Below, piece by piece: positions 1-7,329 of a DNA stretch of 63,815 nucleotides (position 1 is the first letter of the stretch; each line of letters opens with the position of its first letter). Source of the stretch: Candidatus Gastranaerophilales bacterium (GTDB lineage: Bacteria > Cyanobacteriota > Vampirovibrionia > Gastranaerophilales > CAJFVJ01); NCBI GenBank assembly GCA_944323485.1, contig CALUSR010000001.1, positions 546,123 through 609,937 on the forward strand, read 5' to 3'. Below the pieces are notes generated by a model. It saw nothing but the letters and a program-made list of their open reading frames with translations, searched no databases and was not told the origin of the DNA. The position numbers and the translations under genes were made by a program.

Positions 1-701
1 TGTCTGATGTAGAAAGTGTAAGATTTTCAGGTATGTTCGGAGGATATTCGGATTATTCAACCGAAGAAGAATCAGATACGGAACAATATATGGAAGTAGT
101 TATGTCTGATATGCTAAGGGCACAAGCTCTGGCAGCTTCTCAACAGTCAATGAATATAAATGGCTGGAGCGGACAGACAAATTCAAGAAATATGAATTTT
201 AACTTTACTGAGAAGATGTCGGCAAGACAACAATCAGAGTTGGAACAGTTCAAATCAAATTATGCCCAAAATCAGGCAAGATACGAATCCGTTGCACAAA
301 AAACAGGTATTCCTCCCGAGCTGATAGCAGCAATTCATTGGAGAGAATCAAGCGGGAATTTTGGTACTTATCTTCATAATGGTGATCCTCTTGGGTCTCC
401 TACCGTGCATGTCCCTGCAGGAAAATTGTTTTATGATTGGGAAAGTGCGGCTGTTGATGCACTGAATTCTCACCGTGGAAATTCAACACTGACTGCTGAT
501 AGTACAGACCTTGATGCAATGGCTGAATTTGCAGAAAGATATAACGGGCTCGGGTATAGAAATAAGGGGTTACCATCACCTTATGTTTGGGCCGGCACTG
601 ATAAATATACATCAGGTAAATATGTTGCAGACGGTGTTTTTGATCCGAATTATGTTGACCAGCAGCTTGGTGTTATGCTGATGATTAAGAGCATTGCATA
701 A
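1..701 (+). CDS. Lysozyme-like peptidoglycan-cleaving domain protein (5' truncated)
   Basis: The reading frame is open to the left edge (first full codon at base 3). The first ATG at 33 has no usable Shine-Dalgarno site, so the gene probably begins outside the window. Counting from that ATG, residues 1-80 are polar, Gln/Ser-rich and probably disordered. Residues 84-222 look like a lysozyme/transglycosylase-type fold: a segment Thr-Gly-Ile-Pro-Pro is followed by a HWRESSGNF motif whose Glu105 sits where the catalytic acid would be, then an aromatic-rich half ending in YVWAGTDKY. The domain resembles phage and cyanobacterial lysozyme-like proteins. The exact family and substrate are inferred from motif likeness only. 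No signal peptide can be judged because the N-terminus is missing. Confidence 0.6.
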   Translation, partial: SDVESVRFSGMFGGYSDYSTEEESDTEQYMEVVMSDMLRAQALAASQQSMNINGWSGQTNSRNMNFNFTEKMSARQQSELEQFKSNYAQNQARYESVAQKTGIPPELIAAIHWRESSGNFGTYLHNGDPLGSPTVHVPAGKLFYDWESAAVDALNSHRGNSTLTADSTDLDAMAEFAERYNGLGYRNKGLPSPYVWAGTDKYTSGKYVADGVFDPNYVDQQLGVMLMIKSIA

Positions 702-702
702 C

Positions 703-1674
703 TTATTTCGATACACTTTTTATAAGATTTTTTGCCAAATTTACAGCTTCTTCAAATGATTGTTTATTCTCAAGCAAATCAGGCATGTCGAGATATGGTC
801 TGATAATTTTTCTTGCATAAGAACCCATTGCGACCGCATCAGCGTTAACCCCGCAAAGATGTGCCAGTTCTGATGTTTTTGAGTTTGTACCTCCCGATAA
901 CATTATGAAAACAGGAAGTTTTGAGTTTTGTATGATTTCAGCAAATGCAACTGTCTGCAGAGTTGTTTTGTAGCTGTCATCACTTCCGCTCATCGGTTTT
1001 CCATCAGTTTGGATAATTGTTGAGAAAGGCGGTCTTTTTGATATGAGTCTTTGCAGCCTTTTAATAATTTTTTCATCGCCTATTTCATTTCTGTTCTGGC
1101 AAATGCTCAAAATTCCATCGAAGCTGGAATTTAGCTCTTCCCATTTTTTCTCTATTTCTTCTTCATCTTCGCCTGATATATGGAGTTCTATGCAGCTTAT
1201 GCCGAGAGAAATCAATTCAGGAAGAATTTTTTGAAGATTTATATCTTCAGAATGCATAGAGATTGCTTGTGAGGGGCATATTTCAAAACATTTTTTGCAT
1301 CCGATGCAGTTTTTTGTGACTATCGAACAAAATCCGTCTTGTTTTTTGATGGCATTCTGCGGGCATATTTGAAGGCATCTTTGGCAATTTGTGCAGATAT
1401 TCCGGGAGATATAGGCTTTAGAAATATGCTGATTATCTTTTATTCCGACGCTTATGCAAAAATGATAGTCATCCTGTTTTTCTTTTGCTATTGAATAGTC
1501 CAGCCCTTGTTTGGCTGATTGCAGAATTTCTTTTTTTGCACACAGGTCAAAAAAACGGCATCCTGCTTTTGCATATATTGCAATGAGTTTTTTGATTTCT
1601 TCTTCATTTTCGTTAGCTGCTGCACACACAAGTTTGAAGCATTTTTTTGTTTTAAGAAGGTCATATAGGGTCAT
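703..1674 (-). CDS. ldpA: LdpA-like iron-sulfur protein (two 4Fe-4S clusters plus LdpA C-terminal domain)
   Basis: 323 residues. Residues 10-80 form the N-terminal segment (FKLVCAAANEN...), followed by two ferredoxin motifs with Cys 94/97/100/104 and 123/126/129/133. The C-terminal half carries QTDGKPMSG (222-230), LSGGTN (259-264) and GSYARK (284-289). This order and these motifs match my recollection of cyanobacterial LdpA, a redox-sensing protein that tunes circadian period to light and quinone state. The window shows no photosynthesis or clock genes, so here it is probably a redox sensor or a protein with an older metabolic role. I chose the ATG at 1674, one base after the upstream aldolase stop at 1676-1678, rather than the longer frame to 1725 that would overlap the aldolase. 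The two genes look translationally coupled. A generic ferredoxin-domain protein is the alternative. Confidence 0.7.
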   Translation of the reverse strand: MTLYDLLKTKKCFKLVCAAANENEEEIKKLIAIYAKAGCRFFDLCAKKEILQSAKQGLDYSIAKEKQDDYHFCISVGIKDNQHISKAYISRNICTNCQRCLQICPQNAIKKQDGFCSIVTKNCIGCKKCFEICPSQAISMHSEDINLQKILPELISLGISCIELHISGEDEEEIEKKWEELNSSFDGILSICQNRNEIGDEKIIKRLQRLISKRPPFSTIIQTDGKPMSGSDDSYKTTLQTVAFAEIIQNSKLPVFIMLSGGTNSKTSELAHLCGVNADAVAMGSYARKIIRPYLDMPDLLENKQSFEEAVNLAKNLIKSVSK

Positions 1675-1675
1675 A

Positions 1676-2488
1676 TTAAACACATCCCGCACAGCATAAT
1701 GAAGACAGAGGTTTGTCCGTATCATAGTTTTTGTTGTAAGTTTTGTTCAGGTAGTTGCAAATATCTTCTGTTCTCAAATTCCCTTTACCACGGCCTATTC
1801 CTCTGACAGAGGCATCGAGTATCAGGTTTCTTGAAGTTTTCATTCTGTTGAGGAAGCTTTTTGCTTTTTGAAAAACAGGCATGGCGTTTCCATGCAGATG
1901 CAGACCGAGGTTAACTGATTGAGGGAGCTTTTTATCAAATAAGTCTCCAACATACAAAATTTGTTCTTCTTCAAGAATTCCTAAACTATCAACGATATAT
2001 ACGGCTTTAGTGCCGAGTTCTTTAATTTCATAGAGCAGACTGTCTAGTTCTGTCTGATTATATTCACTGATTACCATAGGTTGCAGGTAGAGATTGAATC
2101 CTTTTTTTTGAATTTGTTCGGAAAACTCAATGGCATGTTTTTTATCTTTCTTATGGAAGGCGACTCTTATGCCTGATATAAAGTCATCTTTGCTGTGTTT
2201 AGGTATGTTATCGGGGTTATATTCGCCGTAGTTTATCATAAGGACAAATTCAGCTTTTTGGGATATTCCTGAGGATTTGAACAGAGAATTTGGAGTATTG
2301 AGTGCGTCAAAAATGGAGGAGTTCTCTGGTAAACCGTTGAGTTCGCTCAGATAGCCGCATTCTATAATTTCTATTCCCGATTTTTGCAGCATGCTGATTG
2401 TTGATATGATTTCGTTGTTCTTAAATTGCCAGTTATTTTTATAACCGCCGTCTCTAAGAGTACAGTCAAGGATTTTCAAACCTGTCAT
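1676..2488 (-). CDS. HMGL-like (DRE-TIM) aldolase family protein
   Basis: 270 residues with the DRE-TIM metallolyase signature: DCTLRDGGY at 8-16 (metal-binding Asp8, catalytic Arg12), VDSLG at 166-170, and the metal-binding HLHGN at 197-201. It resembles 4-hydroxy-2-oxovalerate aldolase-type and sugar-associated HMGL proteins, which cleave or condense 2-oxo acids using a divalent metal. It is shorter than canonical 4-hydroxy-2-oxovalerate aldolases (about 340 residues) and lacks their C-terminal helical domain, so the substrate is unknown. The C-terminus ends in a cysteine pair (CCAGC). It is the first gene of a two-gene unit with the LdpA-like gene. The ribosome site is weak. Confidence 0.75.
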   Translation of the reverse strand: MTGLKILDCTLRDGGYKNNWQFKNNEIISTISMLQKSGIEIIECGYLSELNGLPENSSIFDALNTPNSLFKSSGISQKAEFVLMINYGEYNPDNIPKHSKDDFISGIRVAFHKKDKKHAIEFSEQIQKKGFNLYLQPMVISEYNQTELDSLLYEIKELGTKAVYIVDSLGILEEEQILYVGDLFDKKLPQSVNLGLHLHGNAMPVFQKAKSFLNRMKTSRNLILDASVRGIGRGKGNLRTEDICNYLNKTYNKNYDTDKPLSSLCCAGCV

Positions 2489-2587
2489 AAGTTGTTTCTT
2501 TCAAGTGATTTACTTATAAAAATTTTATCATGAATTTGTATTTGAAATTGTTTTGCCTTAACAAAATATAAAATAATCAAGAGTTGT

Positions 2588-3061
2588 TTATATCCGTTGT
2601 TCTAGTTCAAGAAGAAAAGATTTGATATCCAATCCTCCGGCATATCCTGTGAGAGTATCGCTTGAAGAGATTACCCTGTGGCAGGGGATGATTATCGGAA
2701 TAGGGTTTTTGTTGTTTGCCATGCCGACAGCACGGTAAGCTTTCGGGTGGTTTATTTGTTCTGCAATTTCTTTATAACTTCTTGTTTCTCCATAAGGAAT
2801 TTTTTCAAGCGCTTTCCATACTTTTTGCAAAAATTCAGTACCATCTGGAGCAAGAGGGATAGAGAAGCATGTTCTTTCTTTTGCAAAGTATTCTGCTAGC
2901 TGGCGGCAGGTTTTTTGCAGGATTGGAGTTTCTTTTTGAATACAGTTTTTTTTGTCGAAGTTTTTTCCCTGGTTTTCAAAGATAATGTTTGTGATTTTTG
3001 AATTTTCTTCAACAATGGTAAGTTCGCCTATTGGTGTTTGACAGCAGGAAATATATTTCAT
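2588..3061 (-). CDS. ogt: Methylated-DNA--protein-cysteine methyltransferase
   Basis: 157 residues, the normal length for Ogt. The suicide acceptor is Cys127 in IPCHRV (126-131). The helix-turn-helix/arginine-finger region lies just before it (YKEIAEQINHPKAYRAVG, about 96-113), and the glycine loop GYAGGL follows. The enzyme transfers O6-alkyl groups from guanine to its own cysteine and so repairs alkylation damage. The start has a strong GGAGG site 7 bases upstream. It is divergent from the cysteine-protease-like gene at 3143, and the 81-bp gap must hold both promoters. Confidence 0.95.
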   Translation of the reverse strand: MKYISCCQTPIGELTIVEENSKITNIIFENQGKNFDKKNCIQKETPILQKTCRQLAEYFAKERTCFSIPLAPDGTEFLQKVWKALEKIPYGETRSYKEIAEQINHPKAYRAVGMANNKNPIPIIIPCHRVISSSDTLTGYAGGLDIKSFLLELEQRI

Positions 3062-3142
3062 TTATTACCTCCGAATTTTATCATATTTATTTTAGCAAAA
3101 ATTTTTTATGTTATGTTTTATACCTGTAGAGAGGATATTTTG

Positions 3143-3853
3143 ATGGCAGTAAATTTTTCTGAGACGAACATTTCTTTCGGAAGTCTGAAAGCTCAAAAGA
3201 GTTTGGGCGAAAAGATGATGAAAGAGTATAGAAGAAATTATCCTCAGTATTTTCATTCAAATACTCTGGTTAAGTCATTTATCACCAGACATAACGGTGA
3301 TAGAGCTTTTAAGCCGGTTAATAAAAATCTCCAATCTCTTGCAGACAGATACAATGAAGAAATAGACAATGTCCGCAAGAAGTATGGCGGAAATTATGAC
3401 TCTTGGAGTAGTTTTATTGATGATTTGAAGAGGGCTGTTTTATCTGAAAATGCGGCAAATTGCGGTGAACAGGCTTTTCTTATGCAGGATGTTTTTTTGA
3501 AAAACGGAGAGGAAGCTCACAATGTGTGTATGACTTTTTACACAAAGAAAGATAAGATTTATGGCAATCATTCATTCGTTGTCAGCGGATTAAGCAGGAA
3601 TGCAGATATAGCAAACCCGAAAACCTGGGGAAATGAAGCTGTTGTAACAGACCCCTGGAGTAATGTTGTTTTGGAGGCCAGAGAGGCGATAGATTATTTC
3701 AGGAAAATTTTGGGTTTTAATCCGAAATATCACAGAGAAACTTTTGAAAAAAATGATAAGATTGATGTACGAAACTATTTAGAATATCAAAAAGAGCTAA
3801 GAAGTATTGAATTGTGGGCGCAGATGAAGCAGCATAAAAAATCGGAATTGTGA
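3143..3853 (+). CDS. Putative cysteine protease/transglutaminase-fold protein with N-terminal ISFG tag
   Basis: 236 residues from the ATG at 3143, which has GAGAGGAT in front; the longer frame from 3038 runs into the divergent ogt promoter and is rejected. A Cys107 (NCGEQA), His143 (GNHSFVV) and Asp170 (VTDPW) appear in the order and context of a papain/transglutaminase-like catalytic triad, as in bacterial deamidase or C58/SseI-like effectors. There is no signal peptide or membrane segment. Residues 10-13 are ISFG, a motif shared with the proteins at 35423-36082 and 50057-50827. The last residues (KKSEL) and the stop codon lie in the first copy of the 129-bp repeat, so the C-terminus may have been altered by it. 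Function as a secreted effector or housekeeping hydrolase is inference. Confidence 0.6.
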   Translation: MAVNFSETNISFGSLKAQKSLGEKMMKEYRRNYPQYFHSNTLVKSFITRHNGDRAFKPVNKNLQSLADRYNEEIDNVRKKYGGNYDSWSSFIDDLKRAVLSENAANCGEQAFLMQDVFLKNGEEAHNVCMTFYTKKDKIYGNHSFVVSGLSRNADIANPKTWGNEAVVTDPWSNVVLEAREAIDYFRKILGFNPKYHRETFEKNDKIDVRNYLEYQKELRSIELWAQMKQHKKSEL

Positions 3854-4153
3854 GAACCTGCGAGAAGACAAGAAAAAATCGGAATGACAGGATTTCCCTG
3901 AATCATAGGCGAAGAATGAGCCTTAGGAGTCAGGGTCAGAATTGCAGATTTTTAGCGAAAGCGTAAAAAATCGGAATTGTGAGAACCTGCGAGAAGACAA
4001 GAAAAAATCGGAATGACAGGATTTCCCTGAATCATAGGCGAAGAATGAGCCTTAGGAGTCAGGGTCAGAATTGCAGATTTTTAGCGAAAGCGTAAAAAAT
4101 CGGAATTGTGAGAACCTGCGAGAAGACAAGAAAAAATCGGAATGACAGGATTT
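3836..4153. repeat. 129-bp tandem repeat derived partly from the tRNA-Pro 3' end
   Basis: Two full 129-bp copies (3836-3964 and 3965-4093) and a third partial copy (4094-4153) appear identical by eye. Each contains the last 17-24 bases of the neighbouring tRNA-Pro(CGG) plus its T-run, a second degenerate piece of the same tRNA end, and a nested hairpin (CCCTGA...TCAGGG around AGGC...GCCT). The third copy runs directly into the intact tRNA gene. Copy 1 overlaps the end of the upstream coding sequence. Recent tandem duplication at a tRNA end, or the remains of an integration site, would explain it. Confidence 0.85.
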
Positions 4154-4210
4154 GAACCTGCGACCCCCGCGACCCGAACACGGTGCGCTACCAAACTGCG
4201 CTACATTCCG
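4137..4210 (-). tRNA. tRNA-Pro (anticodon CGG)
   Basis: The cloverleaf is complete on the minus strand: acceptor CGGAATG/CATTCCG with discriminator A, D-arm GCGC...GCGC, anticodon stem CCGTG/CGCGG with loop TTCGGGT (anticodon CGG, reading CCG), and T-arm GCAGG TTCAAAT CCTGT. CCA is not encoded. A run of T follows immediately and could terminate transcription. It is the second gene of a tandem pair, 19 bases downstream of tRNA-Pro(GGG), and was probably made from it by duplication, since D- and T-arms are nearly the same. Confidence 0.95.
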
Positions 4211-4229
4211 AAGTTGTTTTTTATAAAAA

Positions 4230-4303
<74 letters not shown>

Positions 4304-4362
4304 ATTGATATAAAAAAGTTTAGCATTGACAAAATGGTTTTTCAATAGGTTTTGTCAGGAAC

Positions 4363-4493
4363 TTATATAGCAAATTCTACAGATACTATTAAAAGTCTGT
4401 CATTCTGAGGACTTTGCTCCGAAGAATCCTTTTTGTTCAGATACTTCGCTAACGCTCAGTATGATGTTGTTTTGGAAATTTTTGGAGGAATTT
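4363..4493. repeat. Dispersed 130-bp REP-like repeat, copy A
   Basis: Bases 4363-4493 match 36156-36286 in the same orientation at roughly 85% identity by eye. The core has GTCATTCTGA...CGAAGAAT near its start and a nearly complementary segment, TACTTCGCTAACGCTCAGTATGA, later, so the element can fold into an imperfect long hairpin. The GTCATTCTGAG...GAAGAAT wording is typical of REP-like elements in many bacterial genomes. No open frame or transposase lies within it. Confidence 0.75.
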
Positions 4494-4521
4494 ACATAAA
4501 TCCCTTTTGTCATGCGTTTTT

Positions 4522-5547
4522 TTAGCAAACTTTTATGTGATTAGAAAACAAAAGAGGTTTTTGCCCATCGTAAGCTTCTATTCTGTAGGAGCCTTTTTCT
4601 GCTATTTGCATTTTCAATTCTTTTTTCTTTTCTTCTTTTATTACTTCTCCGTTGCAAATAACTCTCAAGTTTGCTTTCTTTGGTAATTTGATAATGAGTT
4701 CGAGATTATTTTTCAGTTCAATTTTTTGTCCTGCATGAGCTTGTGTCTCTCCGTTCGAGATAAAAAACTCAGCTGTGTGTTTTGTCAGTGTTCTGTTCAG
4801 GATAATATTTTCACCGTTTTTGAGGGCGTTCAGTATTTGTTCTCTTGCCTCTTCATAATTCTCTGATAACGGTTTATCAAACAGCAAAAGATTTACTACT
4901 GATTTGAACATGGAATAATATGAAAAAACTTTCAAAAGATTTATGATGGGAGCTTTGGCACAAAAGGCATGGACATCTGAACCGCCTATAGCAGGTATTG
5001 TTTTTTCTGATTCCCGGCTCAGTTTGTCCCACCATGAGAGGACATCTTTTGTCGGACCTTTGATATTTCTGTTTTTGAATAATATGGATAGTGCAATAGT
5101 TTTGATATTCATATTATCTACCCAGTCAGACATATAATTCCAGATTTCAAGTCCGCCGAAGTCTTTGATGGTCCAATCATCCCATCTGAGAGCAGGCCAT
5201 GGGTTTTTTCTGTTTGTTTGTTCATCGGGATGAGCGATAAAACCGAAACCGCCCTGCGCTTTTACTGCATTTACATAGTCCTGCGGAGGTTGGTTCTGGG
5301 TTATTTCTTCTTTTATATTAAGAGCAAGATAATGATTTCCTTTATCAGGGCTGATTTCATCACCGACTATGACGGCTATTCCGTCATGGTATCCTTCATA
5401 ATTCTTACCGGCAAGTGTGTTGTGGTCTGTGATGACTATCCATTTTAAACCTGCTTTTTTTGCCTCTTTGATTATGAAAGGGATGTCTCCCGTTCCGTCA
5501 GAAAAAGTTGAGTGTATATGAATTGCTCCGGGATATATATTTGTCAT
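4522..5547 (-). CDS. PHP-domain metal-dependent phosphoesterase
   Basis: 341 residues. The N-terminal PHP domain shows the metal ligands expected of the family: HIHS (His10, His12), TDHN (Asp41, His42), an IAHPDE motif near residue 110 and GGSDVH near residue 180. Such proteins hydrolyse phosphate mono- or diesters, for example 3',5'-nucleotide phosphates or oligonucleotides. Residues about 250-341 form a separate beta-rich domain (FFISNGETQAHAG...) of the type seen in longer PHP proteins. The start codon directly abuts the deoC stop, so the two genes form a small nucleotide or sugar-phosphate turnover operon. The exact substrate cannot be told from sequence. Confidence 0.8.
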   Translation of the reverse strand: MTNIYPGAIHIHSTFSDGTGDIPFIIKEAKKAGLKWIVITDHNTLAGKNYEGYHDGIAVIVGDEISPDKGNHYLALNIKEEITQNQPPQDYVNAVKAQGGFGFIAHPDEQTNRKNPWPALRWDDWTIKDFGGLEIWNYMSDWVDNMNIKTIALSILFKNRNIKGPTKDVLSWWDKLSRESEKTIPAIGGSDVHAFCAKAPIINLLKVFSYYSMFKSVVNLLLFDKPLSENYEEAREQILNALKNGENIILNRTLTKHTAEFFISNGETQAHAGQKIELKNNLELIIKLPKKANLRVICNGEVIKEEKKKELKMQIAEKGSYRIEAYDGQKPLLFSNHIKVC

Positions 5548-6213
5548 TTATAGCTCCTTTAACTCATCCAGAATAGCTTTGCCAGAGCTTGTGCCAAGTC
5601 TGTCCGCTCCTGCTTCTATTAATGCCATAGCTTGTTTTAGAGTTTTTATTCCTCCGCTTGCTTTGACTCTCAATCCATGCGGTTTTACAATTTCGGACAT
5701 AAGTTTTATATCTTCGGCTTTTGCGCCGATTCCGTTTTTGACAAAACCGGTTGATGTTTTGACAAAATCGGCATGCGCATCAATGCATAGTTCGCAAGCT
5801 TTTTTGATTTCTTCTTTTGTGAGAAGATCTGTTTCAATTATTACCTTGAGGATTTTGTCTTCTGATGCCGTTTTTACTGTTTTGATATCTTTTTTCACAA
5901 AATCATAGTCTTTTGACTTCAGAGAACCGATATTCAAAACCATATCAATTTCATCTGCTCCGTCTTCAATAGCTTTTTGGGCTTCGAGAGCTTTTGTTTC
6001 ACTCAGGTTTGCTCCGAGAGGAAACCCAACAACAGTGACAATTTTGGTATTAGTACCTTTAAAAAATTTTTTTGCTTTTTTTACATGAACAGGGTTGATG
6101 CAGACACCAAGTACTTCGTATTCTTTTGAAATTTCGAAGAATTTTTCAAGTTTTTCATCATCCGCATCAGGAGAGAGGAGGGTGTTTTCTATATAATTTT
6201 TCAGTTCAATCAT
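5548..6213 (-). CDS. deoC: Deoxyribose-phosphate aldolase
   Basis: 221 residues from the ATG at 6213, the usual DeoC length; a longer frame to 6255 adds an unlikely extension that runs into a terminator's T-tract. The Schiff-base lysine is in DFVKTSTGF, and the second conserved lysine is in RVKASGGIKT. The family cleaves 2-deoxyribose-5-phosphate to glyceraldehyde-3-phosphate and acetaldehyde in deoxynucleoside breakdown. It is upstream of the PHP gene. An intrinsic-terminator hairpin stands 43 bases in front of its start codon, pointing the same way, which suggests a leader that can be attenuated or a short separate RNA. Confidence 0.93.
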   Translation of the reverse strand: MIELKNYIENTLLSPDADDEKLEKFFEISKEYEVLGVCINPVHVKKAKKFFKGTNTKIVTVVGFPLGANLSETKALEAQKAIEDGADEIDMVLNIGSLKSKDYDFVKKDIKTVKTASEDKILKVIIETDLLTKEEIKKACELCIDAHADFVKTSTGFVKNGIGAKAEDIKLMSEIVKPHGLRVKASGGIKTLKQAMALIEAGADRLGTSSGKAILDELKEL

Positions 6214-6255
6214 GGCAGACTCTCTATAAACTTCTTGCATAAGAGATAATAGCAT

Positions 6256-6281
6256 AAAAAAAAGAGTCCCAGGTAGGACTC
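6256..6281 (-). terminator. Intrinsic terminator in front of deoC with no gene behind it
   Basis: Read on the minus strand: GAGTCC-TACCTG-GGACTC followed by eight T. It points toward deoC, and between it and the start of infC on the other strand there is no minus-strand open frame. It therefore ends either a short non-coding RNA or a deoC leader transcript. Confidence 0.75.
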
Positions 6282-6534
6282 CAAATAGGTTTTAATTAAG
6301 AAGAGAGCTTTCTATTTGTATATATAACAACGTATTTTCCTTTGAAAAATTGCTTAATTTATTAGAATAAGATTAATTTATGTAAAGAAAAACAAAAAAA
6401 TTAAAGAATAAAAAATTACTGACGATAAATTTTTTGTGATATTATAAACTTTACAACCGATAAAGGCTTCAAAAATAAAATCTTTGTGAGATAATTGGTT
6501 GGTATGTTGAAATAGAAAAATAAGGAGACATCTC
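6282..6534. other. Intergenic region between deoC and infC (divergent promoters and leader)
   Basis: About 250 bp of very AT-rich sequence without a credible open frame on either strand. On the plus strand it holds a candidate infC promoter (6419-6447) and about 80 bases of untranslated leader ending in the AAGGAG site at 6522-6527. On the minus strand it must hold the promoter of the RNA ended by the hairpin at 6256-6281. I could not identify an L20-type leader fold with confidence. Confidence 0.5.
6419..6447 (+). promoter_or_regulatory. Candidate promoter of infC-rpmI-rplT
   Basis: CTGACG (6419-6424) and TTATAA (6442-6447) are 17 bases apart; the overlapping TATTAT at 6440 is an alternative -10. 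It is the best sigma-70-type match upstream of infC and would give a leader of about 80 bases. Confidence 0.35.
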
Positions 6535-7068
6535 ATCAGTAACAATAAATTTCAGGGCTCAAAATCTCAGCCTGTGCCGATAAACAACTACATTAGAGCA
6601 AAAGAAGTCAGATTAATTGACAGCGACGGAACCAATCATGGAGTTGTACCCACCTCAAGAGCTCTCAAGATGGCAGAAGAAGCAGACTTGGATCTTGTGG
6701 TAATCAGTCCTAATCAAGAACCCCCTGTAGCAAAGATTATGGACTACGGCAAATATAAATTCGAGGCAGAAAAAAAAGCAAAAGAAGCCAAGAAAAAGCA
6801 ACATACCGTTGAGCTCAAAGAAGTTAAGATGAGATATAAAATTGACATCCACGACTACAACGTTCGTATTAAAAATACAAAAAAATTTATAGAAGCTGGA
6901 AATAAAGTTAAGGTCGTGATAATGTTAAGAGGTCGCGAAATGCAGCATAAGGCTCTTGCATTTGAGTTGATGGAACGTTTCAAAAACGATATCAGTGAAT
7001 TCAAATGTACAATTGAAAAAGAACCTGGCATGGAGGGCAGCAATCTGGTTATGATATTAACCCCTTAA
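6535..7068 (+). CDS. infC: Translation initiation factor IF-3 (AUC start codon)
   Basis: 177 residues if read from the ATC codon at 6535, matching the usual IF-3 length. AAGGAG at 6522-6527 is placed exactly 7 bases before this ATC; the first conventional start in frame is a GTG at 6574 without any ribosome site, and starting there would remove residues normally present before PINNYIRAKEVR. The protein has the N-domain (EVRLID...PNQEPPVAKIMDYGK), Lys-rich linker and C-domain (RGREMQH) of IF-3, which binds the 30S subunit and rejects poor start codons. IF-3 genes are known to use rare AUU-type starts for autoregulation, and the AUC here fits that scheme. First gene of the infC-rpmI-rplT operon. 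Confidence 0.93.
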   Translation: MSNNKFQGSKSQPVPINNYIRAKEVRLIDSDGTNHGVVPTSRALKMAEEADLDLVVISPNQEPPVAKIMDYGKYKFEAEKKAKEAKKKQHTVELKEVKMRYKIDIHDYNVRIKNTKKFIEAGNKVKVVIMLRGREMQHKALAFELMERFKNDISEFKCTIEKEPGMEGSNLVMILTP

Positions 7069-7106
7069 GGCAATAAAAATCAATTTTTATAATAGGAGAA
7101 AATAAA

Positions 7107-7316
7107 ATGCCAAAGATGAAAACACACCGCGCCGGTGCTAAGAGATATAAAGTTACGGCAAGCGGTAAAATATTAAGAAGAAAAGCCGGAAGAAAACACC
7201 TTCTTCAACATAAATCACCTGCAAGAAAGAACAGATTGGCAGGCATGACAGAAGTTTTTGAAGGCAATCTCGATAAAATAAAAGCAGAATTACCATATTT
7301 AAAATATTCTCGATAA
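7107..7316 (+). CDS. rpmI: Large ribosomal subunit protein bL35
   Basis: 69 residues, highly basic, with the bL35 start MPKMKTHRAGAKRYKVTASGK and the typical AGRKHLLQHKSPARK core. It is a 50S protein folded around 23S rRNA. GGAG lies 9 bases before the ATG. It sits 38 bases after infC and 13 bases before rplT, the standard order, and is probably translationally controlled together with L20. Confidence 0.97.
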   Translation: MPKMKTHRAGAKRYKVTASGKILRRKAGRKHLLQHKSPARKNRLAGMTEVFEGNLDKIKAELPYLKYSR

Positions 7317-7329
7317 GGAGTGAACTATA

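Noticed and set aside
1675-1725. Longer start for the LdpA-like protein
   Set aside because: It would overlap the aldolase gene by 50 bases and adds residues that do not resemble the family; the ATG at 1674 directly follows the aldolase stop.
3836-4130. Possible CRISPR-like array
   Set aside because: The period is 129 bp with no short-repeat/unique-spacer structure, only two and a half identical copies, and no cas gene in the window.
6453-6460. CCGATAA word resembling a sigma-28 -10 box before infC
   Set aside because: No TAAA-type -35 element is found at the proper spacing, and a ribosomal operon is not an expected sigma-28 target.
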